From Xenorhabdus ehlersii (GTDB taxonomy: Bacteria > Pseudomonadota > Gammaproteobacteria > Enterobacterales > Enterobacteriaceae), in the NCBI RefSeq assembly GCF_003610465.1, contig NZ_RAQI01000007.1, positions 62,001 to 126,000 on the forward strand: 64,000 nucleotides of DNA, read 5' to 3'. Both the position numbers and the translations under genes were made by a program. The notes under the pieces were generated by a model. It saw only the letters and a list, made by a program, of their open reading frames with translations, was not told the origin of the DNA and ran no database searches. Positions 19,748 to 28,795 of the stretch are shown here, one piece after another; within the stretch, counting starts at the first letter, position 1, and each line of letters starts with the position of its first letter.

Positions 19748-21439
19748 TTAAAAAGTGTAAGAGAAACGGGTTAACAGTTGCATAGGTTCATCCGTGTGCC
19801 TATTTTGGTGAGAAAGCAATTTGCCTCGGCTGAACTCAACATCCGCAAACAGTTTCTGATAGCGTAGTGTCAAACCTGCACTTAATCCGGCACTGCTTTT
19901 CCAGCCGTCCTGACTGCGATAGCCTTTAACCTGGCCAATATCCACGCCGGTACGCAATAAAAGTGAACCTTTGGCAATGGGGATTGAGTGAGAAAGTGTA
20001 TTTCTTAAATACCAGCCGTTATCAGCCGATGACACATTTTTGCTGAATCCTCGCACCGCATTACGGTCGGTCACATTGAGCCACTCAACACCTGGTAGCC
20101 CATCTTGACTATATTGGGCATAAAATTGGCTGCTAAATTGGTAAGGCATATCTAAGAGTGTGAAACGCTGTTGTAAATTTGCCGATAATTTCCCTTTGAT
20201 AAACTGCTTATTCAGGCTGGCTGTAGCGGTTTGGGCACCAAACCACGGCATTCCCCGCTCAATACTTATATTGAGGGAGATCAACCCTGAAGGGATAATT
20301 TGTAAGTGGTTAATACCCAGTTCGAGGACACTCAATGTCTGGCTACTAACGGTGAGCTTGGCTTCTTGGAAATGGTTGGTGTAATTCTTATAAACCAACT
20401 GGGTGTTTAATGTACTAATTTGCGACTGGTTACGATGAAAAACCCAATCAGCGCGAATGCCTGTTTGTTGTGAATTCCCGTACAATTTGGCCGAATGTAT
20501 TTGTAAACGGGGATGGCTGGTGTATTGGGAATAACTGTTGAATCCACTCAATGTTACGGCTCCATAGGGGAGCGAATAGAGTAGAGTATAGGCGCGATTA
20601 TATTGGGTATTGGGTTTATCTACGGTACTGGCGCCGCTGAGGCTAACAAAGTCAGATAACCCCAATGGGCTATCGACACTGGCATTGAGTCGCGTGATCC
20701 ATTTTCCTGTGCTTTTCTGTCCATAATTATCGGTTGTGGTGGTTATTCTCCACGGGGAAGCGTGCCGATTGTGTAGCCTGACGATAGAACCACCATTAAC
20801 GGTACCCGGTAGAATATCGAGAGTGGTTTTGTTTGATTGCAGGCGATTCGCTTGATCCAGCCCTTGATCAAGTTGATTCAGGTTGAGTGGTTTATTTGTC
20901 AAACCTGGGAATAGTGTTTGGCTATTGACCCAACGGTCATCTCCTTCTATCGCCTCGACAAAACCTTCAACGACATTGATCCCCAGTTCGCCATTGGTGT
21001 TGGGGGGAATAAACTGAACTCGCGCCGTAATATAACCTTTAGCAATATAAAGGTTGGTGATTTCCGCTGACAGCTTGTTGATGTCATTGCTGGTGATACA
21101 GCTATCGGGCAGGGCACTGAGTGTATTCAGATCTCCCAGAGAGAGTAAGGTAATGCCTTGAAGATAAACCCCATTAACCGCCAAACAGGGCGGTGCTTCC
21201 ATCACTACGGGTGAAACGGTTTGTGGAGAAACGTTATCTGTGCGATTAATCAATCCTTGATGACGGCGCTCTTCAATTAATTGGTCTATTTCCCGCGAAC
21301 TATCCTGTAAGGTTCTTCTTGCTTCATCTGTAGAGAAAGCGGTTTCATCTGTAGGGAAAGCTGGATTAAGCGCATCAGGCGATGCGTTCACCTGAAATGC
21401 AGTACATAATAAGATGAAGATTGTCGTCCTTTTAATCAT
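19748..21439 (-). CDS. Two-partner secretion outer-membrane translocator TpsB (ShlB/FhaC family)
   Basis: A 563-residue Omp85-superfamily transporter that secretes and activates the TpsA hemolysin encoded directly downstream. A signal peptide (TIFILLCTAFQVNA) is followed by an N-terminal helix/linker region and two POTRA-like domains (about residues 75-230, with GITLLSLGDLN and YIAKGYITARV). The C-terminal 16-stranded barrel contains the family signature VRGF in NAVRGFSKN and ends in phenylalanine (LLTRFSYTF), typical of outer-membrane proteins. I chose ATG 21439. A TTG at 21451 would add four residues. Operon order tpsB-tpsA is standard. Confidence 0.9.
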   Translation of the reverse strand: MIKRTTIFILLCTAFQVNASPDALNPAFPTDETAFSTDEARRTLQDSSREIDQLIEERRHQGLINRTDNVSPQTVSPVVMEAPPCLAVNGVYLQGITLLSLGDLNTLSALPDSCITSNDINKLSAEITNLYIAKGYITARVQFIPPNTNGELGINVVEGFVEAIEGDDRWVNSQTLFPGLTNKPLNLNQLDQGLDQANRLQSNKTTLDILPGTVNGGSIVRLHNRHASPWRITTTTDNYGQKSTGKWITRLNASVDSPLGLSDFVSLSGASTVDKPNTQYNRAYTLLYSLPYGAVTLSGFNSYSQYTSHPRLQIHSAKLYGNSQQTGIRADWVFHRNQSQISTLNTQLVYKNYTNHFQEAKLTVSSQTLSVLELGINHLQIIPSGLISLNISIERGMPWFGAQTATASLNKQFIKGKLSANLQQRFTLLDMPYQFSSQFYAQYSQDGLPGVEWLNVTDRNAVRGFSKNVSSADNGWYLRNTLSHSIPIAKGSLLLRTGVDIGQVKGYRSQDGWKSSAGLSAGLTLRYQKLFADVEFSRGKLLSHQNRHTDEPMQLLTRFSYTF

Positions 21440-21451
21440 GGGAATACCCAA

Positions 21452-22001
21452 ATGACAATAGTTGATGGGAAATGTATCGTGTTGGGTTAGGCTTAAACAT
21501 CCTAGTCTATTAATTAAGCATTAGAGCATAGAAAATCTTTTATGTTGTTCTGATTAACAAATGTGTTTTGTTAAGAATTATAATTTCTAGTTATAAATTT
21601 ACATTAGTGATTTATGATAATTCATTTTAGTTATGTATTATCTCAATGTGAAGAATTAAGTGAAATTTAATTTGGTTAATCAATGTATCAGCAGAATAAT
21701 AAGGTGTAATTAGGAACTTTTTCTGTATTTCTGGTCTATTAATTTAAAAGTTTTACTTATGGAGTGTTGATGAAATATATTGAAGTGGAAGAAATGTAAA
21801 AGGTAAGAACAGATATTTTTTAGTCAGATTGTTTGGCTGAAAATTAATCATGCATGTAATTATAAATTCATCTATCTTTATTTATTGTGAAAATAATTAC
21901 TATATGAAAATCTGACATCGGAAAAAAATCAGAAAAATAAATATAAAAAAGAAAAACAGGAATTAAAGTAAATTGGCGGGAATTTTGAGATGTTAGAATG
22001 A
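21452..22001. other. AT-rich intergenic region, tpsB promoter side
   Basis: About 550 bases of very AT-rich DNA between the divergently ending hcp gene and the tpsBA operon. No open frame with a ribosome binding site is visible. It must hold the tpsB promoter, but several TATAAT-like boxes exist and none can be singled out. AT-rich stretches of this kind are typical H-NS binding regions (general knowledge). Confidence 0.4.
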
Positions 22002-22032
22002 TTCAGCCAATGAATAATATTCATTGGCTGAA
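22002..22032 (-). terminator. Perfect 15-bp hairpin downstream of hcp
   Basis: TTCAGCCAATGAATA (22002-22016) is the exact complement of 22018-22032 around a single central base. It follows the hcp stop by 32 bases on the minus strand. No T-run follows, so it may act as a 3' stabiliser of the abundant hcp mRNA as well as a terminator. Confidence 0.6.
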
Positions 22033-22064
22033 AGGTTACTACTTAATACTTAATTAATAAGATA

Positions 22065-22583
22065 TTAAGCAGAAATCGGTGCGCGCCAGTCGTCAGAACC
22101 AGAAGTACCCGCAGTAGTGTGTTCCCAGGTAATCTTACGATAAGCAAGAGATACACGAACTAATTGAGTGAATTCTGATTTAGCTGGATCTTGGCAGTGT
22201 GGCATTTTGCAATCGATATCAACGATAGTTGCATCTTCCAGTTTTGTAGTAAAGAAATGCTCTTGTTTACCTTCGATTGAAGTACGGTACCATTTCAATT
22301 CTACAGTTGGCAGCATTTCGCCAGAAGCCAGAGCGTTGTACAGCAGAGGAACTGATTTATTCAATGCAACGGTAAAGCGGAATGGCTTATGCGCACGCTG
22401 ACCAGAAGGCTGTCCTGACTGTGGATCAGTTGGGACAGTGACAATGTGGTCAAATTCTTGCACCAGCATTTCGTCTTCATGACCCTGAACAAAGATATTA
22501 CCTACGGATTCAGCAGTGAATGAGCGAGCGGTAATATGGCCCTGAGTTTTACCACGGATGGAAATATAACATGGAGTTGGCAT
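22065..22583 (-). CDS. hcp: Type VI secretion tube protein Hcp (TssD)
   Basis: A 172-residue Hcp-family protein that polymerises into hexameric rings forming the inner tube of the T6SS and carries small effectors. It starts MPTPCYISIRGKTQG and has the family blocks GHEDEMLVQEFDH, HKPFRFTVALNKSVP, LKWYRT and LEDATIVDI. Length is normal. It is transcribed away from tssB across a 918-base AT-rich gap, so it forms its own unit. No C-terminal effector extension is present. Confidence 0.93.
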   Translation of the reverse strand: MPTPCYISIRGKTQGHITARSFTAESVGNIFVQGHEDEMLVQEFDHIVTVPTDPQSGQPSGQRAHKPFRFTVALNKSVPLLYNALASGEMLPTVELKWYRTSIEGKQEHFFTTKLEDATIVDIDCKMPHCQDPAKSEFTQLVRVSLAYRKITWEHTTAGTSGSDDWRAPISA

Positions 22584-23501
22584 ATGAATATCCTATAAAA
22601 TTTACCAATATTAGTGTAAGTGTTCATTCCTTGCGTGATTATTCCATATGTTAATCAAATGAAATTATCGCTTACCAAACACTCGAGGCGAATAATAAAG
22701 CTGAAATTGTCTGATGCAAAGTCATTTGAAAAATGCAATATTCACTCTAATTCAATGACAAATAATAATTTTATAATTATTGCCGTTACAAAATTTATAG
22801 CTGATTTTTTATAAACAATAAGCCTATCTAACTGGTTTAAAAATGAGCTATGACTTTTTGGTTTTTTTAACTTTTTGATATTTCTTGTTTTTTATTTTTT
22901 TGTTTAAATGTTTTTCATGATCATTTGAAAAGTGTTATCTAGATCAAAAAAATGAAAATAACCTGGATTGTTATGACACATAATTAATCAAGATAAAATA
23001 AAAAATGATATTGATGATGATTATTGATAACGGCCTATAAGGTTATATTTTATTCAAGTGAAGATGAAAAATATTTCTTTTAACGCAAATTATAGGTAAT
23101 CGAATTACATACTCTTACAGAGAGTAAAACCAAACTTTTCTCTATTTTTAGAGCAAAAAAATGTTTATAACTTGATATGGGTTTTGATAGGAAGATTAAA
23201 AGCTTGAATAGAGGTCTTTATCAATTTGTGTTTAGGCTTTACATCAAAAAAATAAAATGTCAAACTCGAACTTGACGATTTTTCGTATCGATGTTATTTC
23301 CACGATTGGATAGGGTATATCTGATTATTTAACTATATGTTGATATAAAACTATTCGTACCTTCAAATATAGTTGTCTTCTTTATCTTATTTTTTTAGGA
23401 AGATCTTCTGTATTTATTATATGGGTGAACATTGGAATCATTCTCTCACCAATAATGAGTTGTTAGACAGTTCATGGTTGTATTAGCCAAAGGATTCAAA
23501 T
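22584..23501. other. 918-base divergent control region between hcp and the tss operon
   Basis: A very AT-rich region with many A/T runs and no supported gene; a 64-codon frame at 22620-22814 lacks a ribosome binding site and family features. It must contain the promoters of hcp (minus) and tssB (plus). I looked for the sigma-54 pattern GG-N10-GC and found no convincing site. The length and composition suggest silencing by a nucleoid protein such as H-NS. Confidence 0.45.
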
Positions 23502-23999
23502 ATGAGTAAGAATAGTCCAGGTAGCGTAGCTCCGAAAGAAAGAATTAATATTAAGTATGTTCCTAATAATGGTGACCAGACTGCAGAAGTTGAATTACCT
23601 CTGAATCTTCTGGTTGTGGGTGACTTGAAAGGAAAAAGCGAAGATACGCCAATTGAAGAGCGGCAGGCAGTTTCTATCAATAAGAACAACTTTAATGCCG
23701 TAATGAATGAAGCGAACATCAACATAACTTTTAACGTTCCTAATCGTCTTGATGGAAAAAGCGAAGAAGATATGCCGGTTAATCTGGAAATAAAATCGCT
23801 GAGTGATTTTTCACCAGATAATATCGCGAAGAAAGTACCTGAATTAAATAAACTTCTCGAACTCCGTGAGGCATTGGTTGCATTAAAAGGTCCATTGGGA
23901 AATATCCCAGCATTTCGTACTCGTTTGCAGTCACTGCTGGATGATGAATCCGTTCGTGAGCAACTCCTGAAAGAACTTGAAATCGTCAATAAAAAATAA
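23502..23999 (+). CDS. tssB: T6SS contractile sheath small subunit TssB (VipA)
   Basis: A 165-residue protein with the family opening SPGSVAPKERINIKYVPNNG and the conserved block VELPLNLLVVGDLKG. TssB and TssC co-assemble into the contractile sheath that drives the Hcp tube outward. AAAGGA lies upstream of the ATG at normal distance. It is the first gene of the long tss operon. tssC follows after 20 bases. Confidence 0.95.
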   Translation: MSKNSPGSVAPKERINIKYVPNNGDQTAEVELPLNLLVVGDLKGKSEDTPIEERQAVSINKNNFNAVMNEANINITFNVPNRLDGKSEEDMPVNLEIKSLSDFSPDNIAKKVPELNKLLELREALVALKGPLGNIPAFRTRLQSLLDDESVREQLLKELEIVNKK

Positions 24000-24019
24000 C
24001 TGGTTAAAGGAATTTTTAA

Positions 24020-25498
24020 ATGGCTCAGCACGAAGAAAACAGCACAGCTATTGCTTCTGGCGCAACGACTTCCTTGCTTGATGAAATTATGTCTCAAGCG
24101 AGAATGACTCCAGAAAATGACGGCTACTATATTGCTAAACAAGGTGTTGCTGCGTTTATCGGTAGCATCCTGGATACTGGCTCTAACGACGAACCAGTCA
24201 ACAAACTGCTTGTTGATAAGATGATCGTTGAGTTGGATAAAAAGCTAAGTGAGCAGATGGATGAGATCATGCACGCTAAGCCGTTCCAGGAATTGGAATC
24301 TTCCTGGCGTTCACTGAAAATTTTGGTGGATCGCACTGATTTTCGTGAAAACATCAAAATCAACATCCTTCATGCCACTAAAGATGAACTGTTGGAAGAT
24401 TTTGAATTCTCCCCTGAAATTATTCAGTCCGGCTTCTACAAACACGTTTATTCCTCAGGCTATGGTCAGTTTGGTGGTGAACCTGTTGCGTCCGTCATCG
24501 GTAACTACGCGTTCAACAATACTACGCCTGATATTAAATTGATGCAGTATGTCAGTTCGGTTGGTGCGATGGCTCATGCGCCATTCTTGTCTTCCGTTTC
24601 ACCGGAATTCTTTGGCATTAACAGCTTTACTGAGCTGCCTGCTATCAAGGATCTGAAGTCCGTCTTTGAAGGCCCTTCACATACTAAATGGCGTGTGCTG
24701 CGTGAGTCAGAAGATTCACGTTACTTAGGTCTGACCGCACCCCGTTTTTTGCTGCGTCTGCCTTATTCCAGTGTTGAAAACCCAATTAAGAACTTCAACT
24801 ATCAGGAAAATGTCAGCCGTGACCACGAACATTTCTTGTGGGGCAATACTGCGTACTTGCTGGCTAGCTGCTTGACTGACAGCTTTGCTAAATACCGTTG
24901 GTGTCCAAACATCATTGGTCCACAGAGCGGTGGTGCAGTAAGCGATCTGCCAGTTCACCTGTATGAAGCAATGGGTCAGATTCAGGCGAAGATCCCAACA
25001 GAAGTTTTAGTCACTGACCGTCGTGAATTCGAACTGGCAGAAGAAGGCTTCATTACCCTGACCATGCGTAAGGGTAGTGATAACGCAGCGTTCTTCTCGG
25101 CAAACTCGGTTCAGAAAACAAAAGTGTTCCCAAATACCCGTGAAGGGAAAGCGGCGGAAACTAACTACAAGTTGGGCACCCAGCTTCCATACATGTTCAT
25201 CATTAACCGTCTGGCTCACTACATCAAAGTGTTGCAGCGCGAACAGATTGGCGCCTGGAAAGAGCGTCAGGATCTGGAACGCGAGCTTAACATGTGGCTG
25301 AAACAATATATTGCTGATCAGGAAAACCCACCAACTGACGTTCGTAGCCGTCGTCCTCTGCGTGCTGCTGAAATCAAAGTGCTGGAAGTTGAAGGCGATC
25401 CAGGCTGGTATCAGGTAGCGATGCAAGTTTGTCCGCACTTCAAATACATGGGGGCAAGCTTCGAACTGTCTCTGGTTGGACGTTTGGATAAGGAATAA
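24020..25498 (+). CDS. tssC: T6SS contractile sheath large subunit TssC (VipB)
   Basis: A 492-residue sheath protein of normal length. Typical blocks are WRSLKILVDRTDFREN, the conserved LRLPYSSVENP and FLWGNTAYLLA core, and the C-terminal FELSLVGRLDKE. It pairs with TssB, and the assembled sheath is recycled by ClpV after contraction. AAAGGA lies before the ATG. The tssE start is two bases after its stop, so they are one transcription and translation unit. Confidence 0.96.
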   Translation: MAQHEENSTAIASGATTSLLDEIMSQARMTPENDGYYIAKQGVAAFIGSILDTGSNDEPVNKLLVDKMIVELDKKLSEQMDEIMHAKPFQELESSWRSLKILVDRTDFRENIKINILHATKDELLEDFEFSPEIIQSGFYKHVYSSGYGQFGGEPVASVIGNYAFNNTTPDIKLMQYVSSVGAMAHAPFLSSVSPEFFGINSFTELPAIKDLKSVFEGPSHTKWRVLRESEDSRYLGLTAPRFLLRLPYSSVENPIKNFNYQENVSRDHEHFLWGNTAYLLASCLTDSFAKYRWCPNIIGPQSGGAVSDLPVHLYEAMGQIQAKIPTEVLVTDRREFELAEEGFITLTMRKGSDNAAFFSANSVQKTKVFPNTREGKAAETNYKLGTQLPYMFIINRLAHYIKVLQREQIGAWKERQDLERELNMWLKQYIADQENPPTDVRSRRPLRAAEIKVLEVEGDPGWYQVAMQVCPHFKYMGASFELSLVGRLDKE

Positions 25499-25500
25499 TC

Positions 25501-25941
25501 ATGGCTGCGCTGTACAGTTGGAACAGAGGCAGCTCTGCCAGTCTGTTCGAGCGCATTCAAGGGAAGAGCTCCGGCTCTTCTCGTCAATCAAGGATGCGTG
25601 CACTACTTGATTCTATCAAGAAGCATTTGAATGAAGTGCTGAATTCCCGTCCCGGTGCTTGCCAAAGTGCCGTTGATTTAGGGGTCATTGATCTCAATGA
25701 TGCGACCGCGACATCGGTGGATTTCAAGCAAAGTATCGAATGGGCGATTGAAGAGTGCATCAGAAATTATGAGCCAAGAATATCAGCGGTTTCTGTCAGC
25801 GCCATCAATGATGATTCAGATCCGTTGCTGTTGAGCTTTCATATCAGCGCTGAAATCTCTCTGGATGATATCAACGATCTTGTGGAATTTAGCATCCAGC
25901 TGGATAACAACCGGCGCTATTGCCTGGAGCGAACTCAATAA
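25501..25941 (+). CDS. tssE: T6SS baseplate protein TssE (gp25-like)
   Basis: A 146-residue protein of the phage gp25/lysozyme-like baseplate family. The family opening SLFERI is at residues 14-19, followed by HLNEVLNSRPG. TssE links the sheath to the baseplate wedge formed with TssF and TssG. Its TAA ends directly before the tssF ATG (no gap). Confidence 0.92.
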   Translation: MAALYSWNRGSSASLFERIQGKSSGSSRQSRMRALLDSIKKHLNEVLNSRPGACQSAVDLGVIDLNDATATSVDFKQSIEWAIEECIRNYEPRISAVSVSAINDDSDPLLLSFHISAEISLDDINDLVEFSIQLDNNRRYCLERTQ

Positions 25942-27774
25942 ATGTCATTTGAAAAATATTTCAGAGATGAGTTGAACTATCTGCGACAACTGGGGAAAGA
26001 AGCCGCAGTTGAGCGCCCTCATCTTGCCGCATTTTTGTCAGAACAGGGTTCTGACCCCGACGTTGAGCGTTTGCTTGAAGGTTTTGCCTTCCTGACGGGC
26101 AACTTGCGGGCAAAGATTGATGATCAATTCCCTGAATTGACCCACGGCCTGCTCAATATGCTGTGGCCGAATTATCTGCGTCCAACGCCCAGTATGACCA
26201 TCATCGAGTATACCCCGGATGAAAGTGTGGTGACGAAAGCGACACAGGTCAAGCGTGGCACACAGATTATGAGCCATTCGTTGTCGACTCAAGATGATAT
26301 TTATTCGAACGAAAAATCGGACGGCAAAAAAGACGATCATGATCGTTGTACGTTTACGCTATGCCGTGATGTCTGGCTTTTTCCACTTTCTATCCGTGAC
26401 ATTACCGTCAATAACAGTAATGAGACCGGAATTATCGGTCTGGATTTTACGTCGAAAACAGAACTGAATCTGCATGAGTTGGAGCTGGACAAACTGCGTT
26501 TTTATTTAAGCGGTGATAACTATACCACCTCCCAACTCTATTTCTGGCTTTGTTACTACTTCAGAAAAGCAGAGTTGGTGGCAGGCGATACCGTGATCCC
26601 TCTGCCAGATTTTGATTTTGTGCCTGTGGGATTTGAGCGGGAAGATGCGTTACTGCCTTACCCCAAAAATGCCTATATGGGATATCGCATCTTGCAGGAA
26701 TATTTCTGTTTCGCGGAAAGTTTCCTGTTTTTTGATGTGAAAGGCTTCCCGGAACTGCCGGAAGATCTGAAGACCAAAGATTTCAAACTGAATTTACATT
26801 TTTCTCAGGCATTGCCACCAGAAGCCAAGATTCGCCATGACACTTTTCGTCTGCACTGCACACCCGCAATCAACCTGTTCCCCATGGACAGTGAAGCAAT
26901 TGAACTCAATGGCAGCCAGACTGAATACCCATTGAAAGCCAGTTACAGCTTTCCAGATAACTACGACATTTTCTCCGTTGATGGCGTAGAAAGCTGGCTG
27001 ACAGGGGAAAATGGTGAACGCAGTCGTGCCCGTATTGGTGATCGAGTTTATACCCCGTTTGAAAGTTTCAATCACCAAATAGATAACGAAAATGAGCGTT
27101 CGATGCGTTATTACCGTATTCGGGTGAAAGAGTCACCTTTCCGCCGGGGATTGGAACATTTCATCTCATTGGTACGGGGAGATGAGGCAGATTTGCTCAG
27201 GCTCAAGCTGAAAGAAAATGTTTCGATCAGTTTGACCTGTACCAACCGTGAACTGCCTTTAGAGTTGCGGGTTGGCGACATTAATTACCCCTCAATCGGC
27301 AGCCCGTCATTTGCGACATTCCGCAATATTACGCGGCCGTCAGTGCCTCTTTATCCCTTGTTGGATGGTGGTTTGCACTGGTCACTACTATCAAATATGT
27401 CGCTCAACTATATGTCATTGCTGGATAAGGACGCACTGAAGCAGGTGCTGCGTACCTACGATTTCCCAAGTATTCATAACCGACAGTCCAAGCGTTCATC
27501 GCAAAAACGGCTTGATGCTATTGAAAAAATTGAAACAGAGCCGACAGATCGTCTGTTCCGTGGTCAGCCTGTACGTGGATTGCGCTCAACACTGTATATC
27601 CGGCAACAGGCATTCAACTCAGAAGGCGAGCTTTATCTATTCAGTACGATTCTGTCACGGTTTTTCTCACTGTATGCCAGCGTCAATGCGTTTCATATGT
27701 TGAAGGTAATCAATTTAGATAATCAGGAATGTTATGAATGGCCGGTACAGATAGGTCAACACTCGTTGATGTAA
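25942..27774 (+). CDS. tssF: T6SS baseplate protein TssF
   Basis: A 610-residue baseplate wedge protein with the family start YFRDELNYLRQLGKEAA and the block PHLAAFLSEQGSDPDVERLLEGFAFL (shown here in parts: ERPHLAAFL, DPDVERLLEGFAFL). Length is normal. TssF forms a 2:1 complex with TssG that is equivalent to the T4 gp6/gp7 wedge. The 3' end overlaps the tssG start by 37 bases, a sign of tight coupling. Confidence 0.93.
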   Translation: MSFEKYFRDELNYLRQLGKEAAVERPHLAAFLSEQGSDPDVERLLEGFAFLTGNLRAKIDDQFPELTHGLLNMLWPNYLRPTPSMTIIEYTPDESVVTKATQVKRGTQIMSHSLSTQDDIYSNEKSDGKKDDHDRCTFTLCRDVWLFPLSIRDITVNNSNETGIIGLDFTSKTELNLHELELDKLRFYLSGDNYTTSQLYFWLCYYFRKAELVAGDTVIPLPDFDFVPVGFEREDALLPYPKNAYMGYRILQEYFCFAESFLFFDVKGFPELPEDLKTKDFKLNLHFSQALPPEAKIRHDTFRLHCTPAINLFPMDSEAIELNGSQTEYPLKASYSFPDNYDIFSVDGVESWLTGENGERSRARIGDRVYTPFESFNHQIDNENERSMRYYRIRVKESPFRRGLEHFISLVRGDEADLLRLKLKENVSISLTCTNRELPLELRVGDINYPSIGSPSFATFRNITRPSVPLYPLLDGGLHWSLLSNMSLNYMSLLDKDALKQVLRTYDFPSIHNRQSKRSSQKRLDAIEKIETEPTDRLFRGQPVRGLRSTLYIRQQAFNSEGELYLFSTILSRFFSLYASVNAFHMLKVINLDNQECYEWPVQIGQHSLM

Positions 27775-28790
27775 TCACTGAACAGGATCCTGCCACGCCG
27801 CTGGCATTGGATATCTCACAGTACAACTTTTACCAATTGGTTGAGCTGCTTAATCAGTTAGCGGTAGCGTGGGATAAAACCGGAGAGACAGATCGTCCTG
27901 ATCTGGAATCTATCCGTTTCCGTTCCAGCGCCAGCCTGGCATTTCCGACCCGGGATGTCATCTCGCTTACGCAATCCAAAAAGGGATACTTCGAACTGGA
28001 GGTTTCCTTTATGGGATTGCATGGCAGCCAGTCCCCGATGCCAGGCTATTATCTGGATTCACTGGCATGGGAAGAGGCCCAGGGGGAAAACCGTCTGACG
28101 GATTTTCTCAACATTTTCAACCACCGTTTAATTACGATCCTGCATCAGATTTGGCGGAAATACCGCTATTACATTTGTTTCAAGAAGGGTGGAGAAGATT
28201 ATTTTTCCCAGCGTATGTTCTCTCTCGTTGGGTTAGGCAGTGATGTCAACCGCCGGATGCTGAACATCAACCACAGCAAAATGCTGGCGTACGCTGGATT
28301 GCTGGCAAGCCCCGGACGCTCGCCAGAAGTCATATGCAGCCTTGTTTCCCACTGTTTTGATTTGCAGGACGTTACGCTGCACGGCTGGCAATTCAGGAAA
28401 GTCATCATCCCGGTGGATCAGCAGAACCGTCTGGGGGTAACCAATAAAGGGCTGACAATTGGTGATACCAAGTTATCGGTATTAGGAGATAACTTCACCA
28501 TTGGTTCTTGGGTTGGGGATTATAGTGGTAAGTTTTTGCTTAGTATCAATGACTTACCTCGTGATCGGTTCCTCTCATTCCTGCCTGATGGCAAAAACTA
28601 TCTGCCGTTGGTGATGTTCATATCTTTTGTCATGCGCAGCCAGTTTGCTTGGGAACTGCGTCTTAGTCTGGCTGAAAATCAGGTCAGCGGTATGGTATTG
28701 GGGGCAAAGCAGAATAACCATTTGGGGTGGACCAGTTTTCTCGGCGAACCGGAAAAGAAACCCTCTGTCATCATTTCAGTTATGGAATAA
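27738..28790 (+). CDS. tssG: T6SS baseplate protein TssG
   Basis: A 350-residue baseplate protein. The blocks YNFYQLVELLNQL, IRFRSSASLAFP, GLHGSQSPMPGYY and FLNIFNHRLI are characteristic of TssG/ImpH. The ATG at 27738 lies inside tssF. A later in-frame start would remove the N-terminal family region, so the overlap is probably real. It works with TssE, TssF and TssK. Confidence 0.92.
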   Translation: MAGTDRSTLVDVITEQDPATPLALDISQYNFYQLVELLNQLAVAWDKTGETDRPDLESIRFRSSASLAFPTRDVISLTQSKKGYFELEVSFMGLHGSQSPMPGYYLDSLAWEEAQGENRLTDFLNIFNHRLITILHQIWRKYRYYICFKKGGEDYFSQRMFSLVGLGSDVNRRMLNINHSKMLAYAGLLASPGRSPEVICSLVSHCFDLQDVTLHGWQFRKVIIPVDQQNRLGVTNKGLTIGDTKLSVLGDNFTIGSWVGDYSGKFLLSINDLPRDRFLSFLPDGKNYLPLVMFISFVMRSQFAWELRLSLAENQVSGMVLGAKQNNHLGWTSFLGEPEKKPSVIISVME

Positions 28791-28795
28791 CGACC

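Noticed and set aside
22620..22814. 64-codon frame in the hcp-tssB gap
   Set aside because: No ribosome binding site and no recognisable features in very AT-rich DNA.
23483..24142. 219-codon minus-strand frame across tssB
   Set aside because: Ser/Phe-rich antisense shadow; tssB on the other strand is a clear gene.
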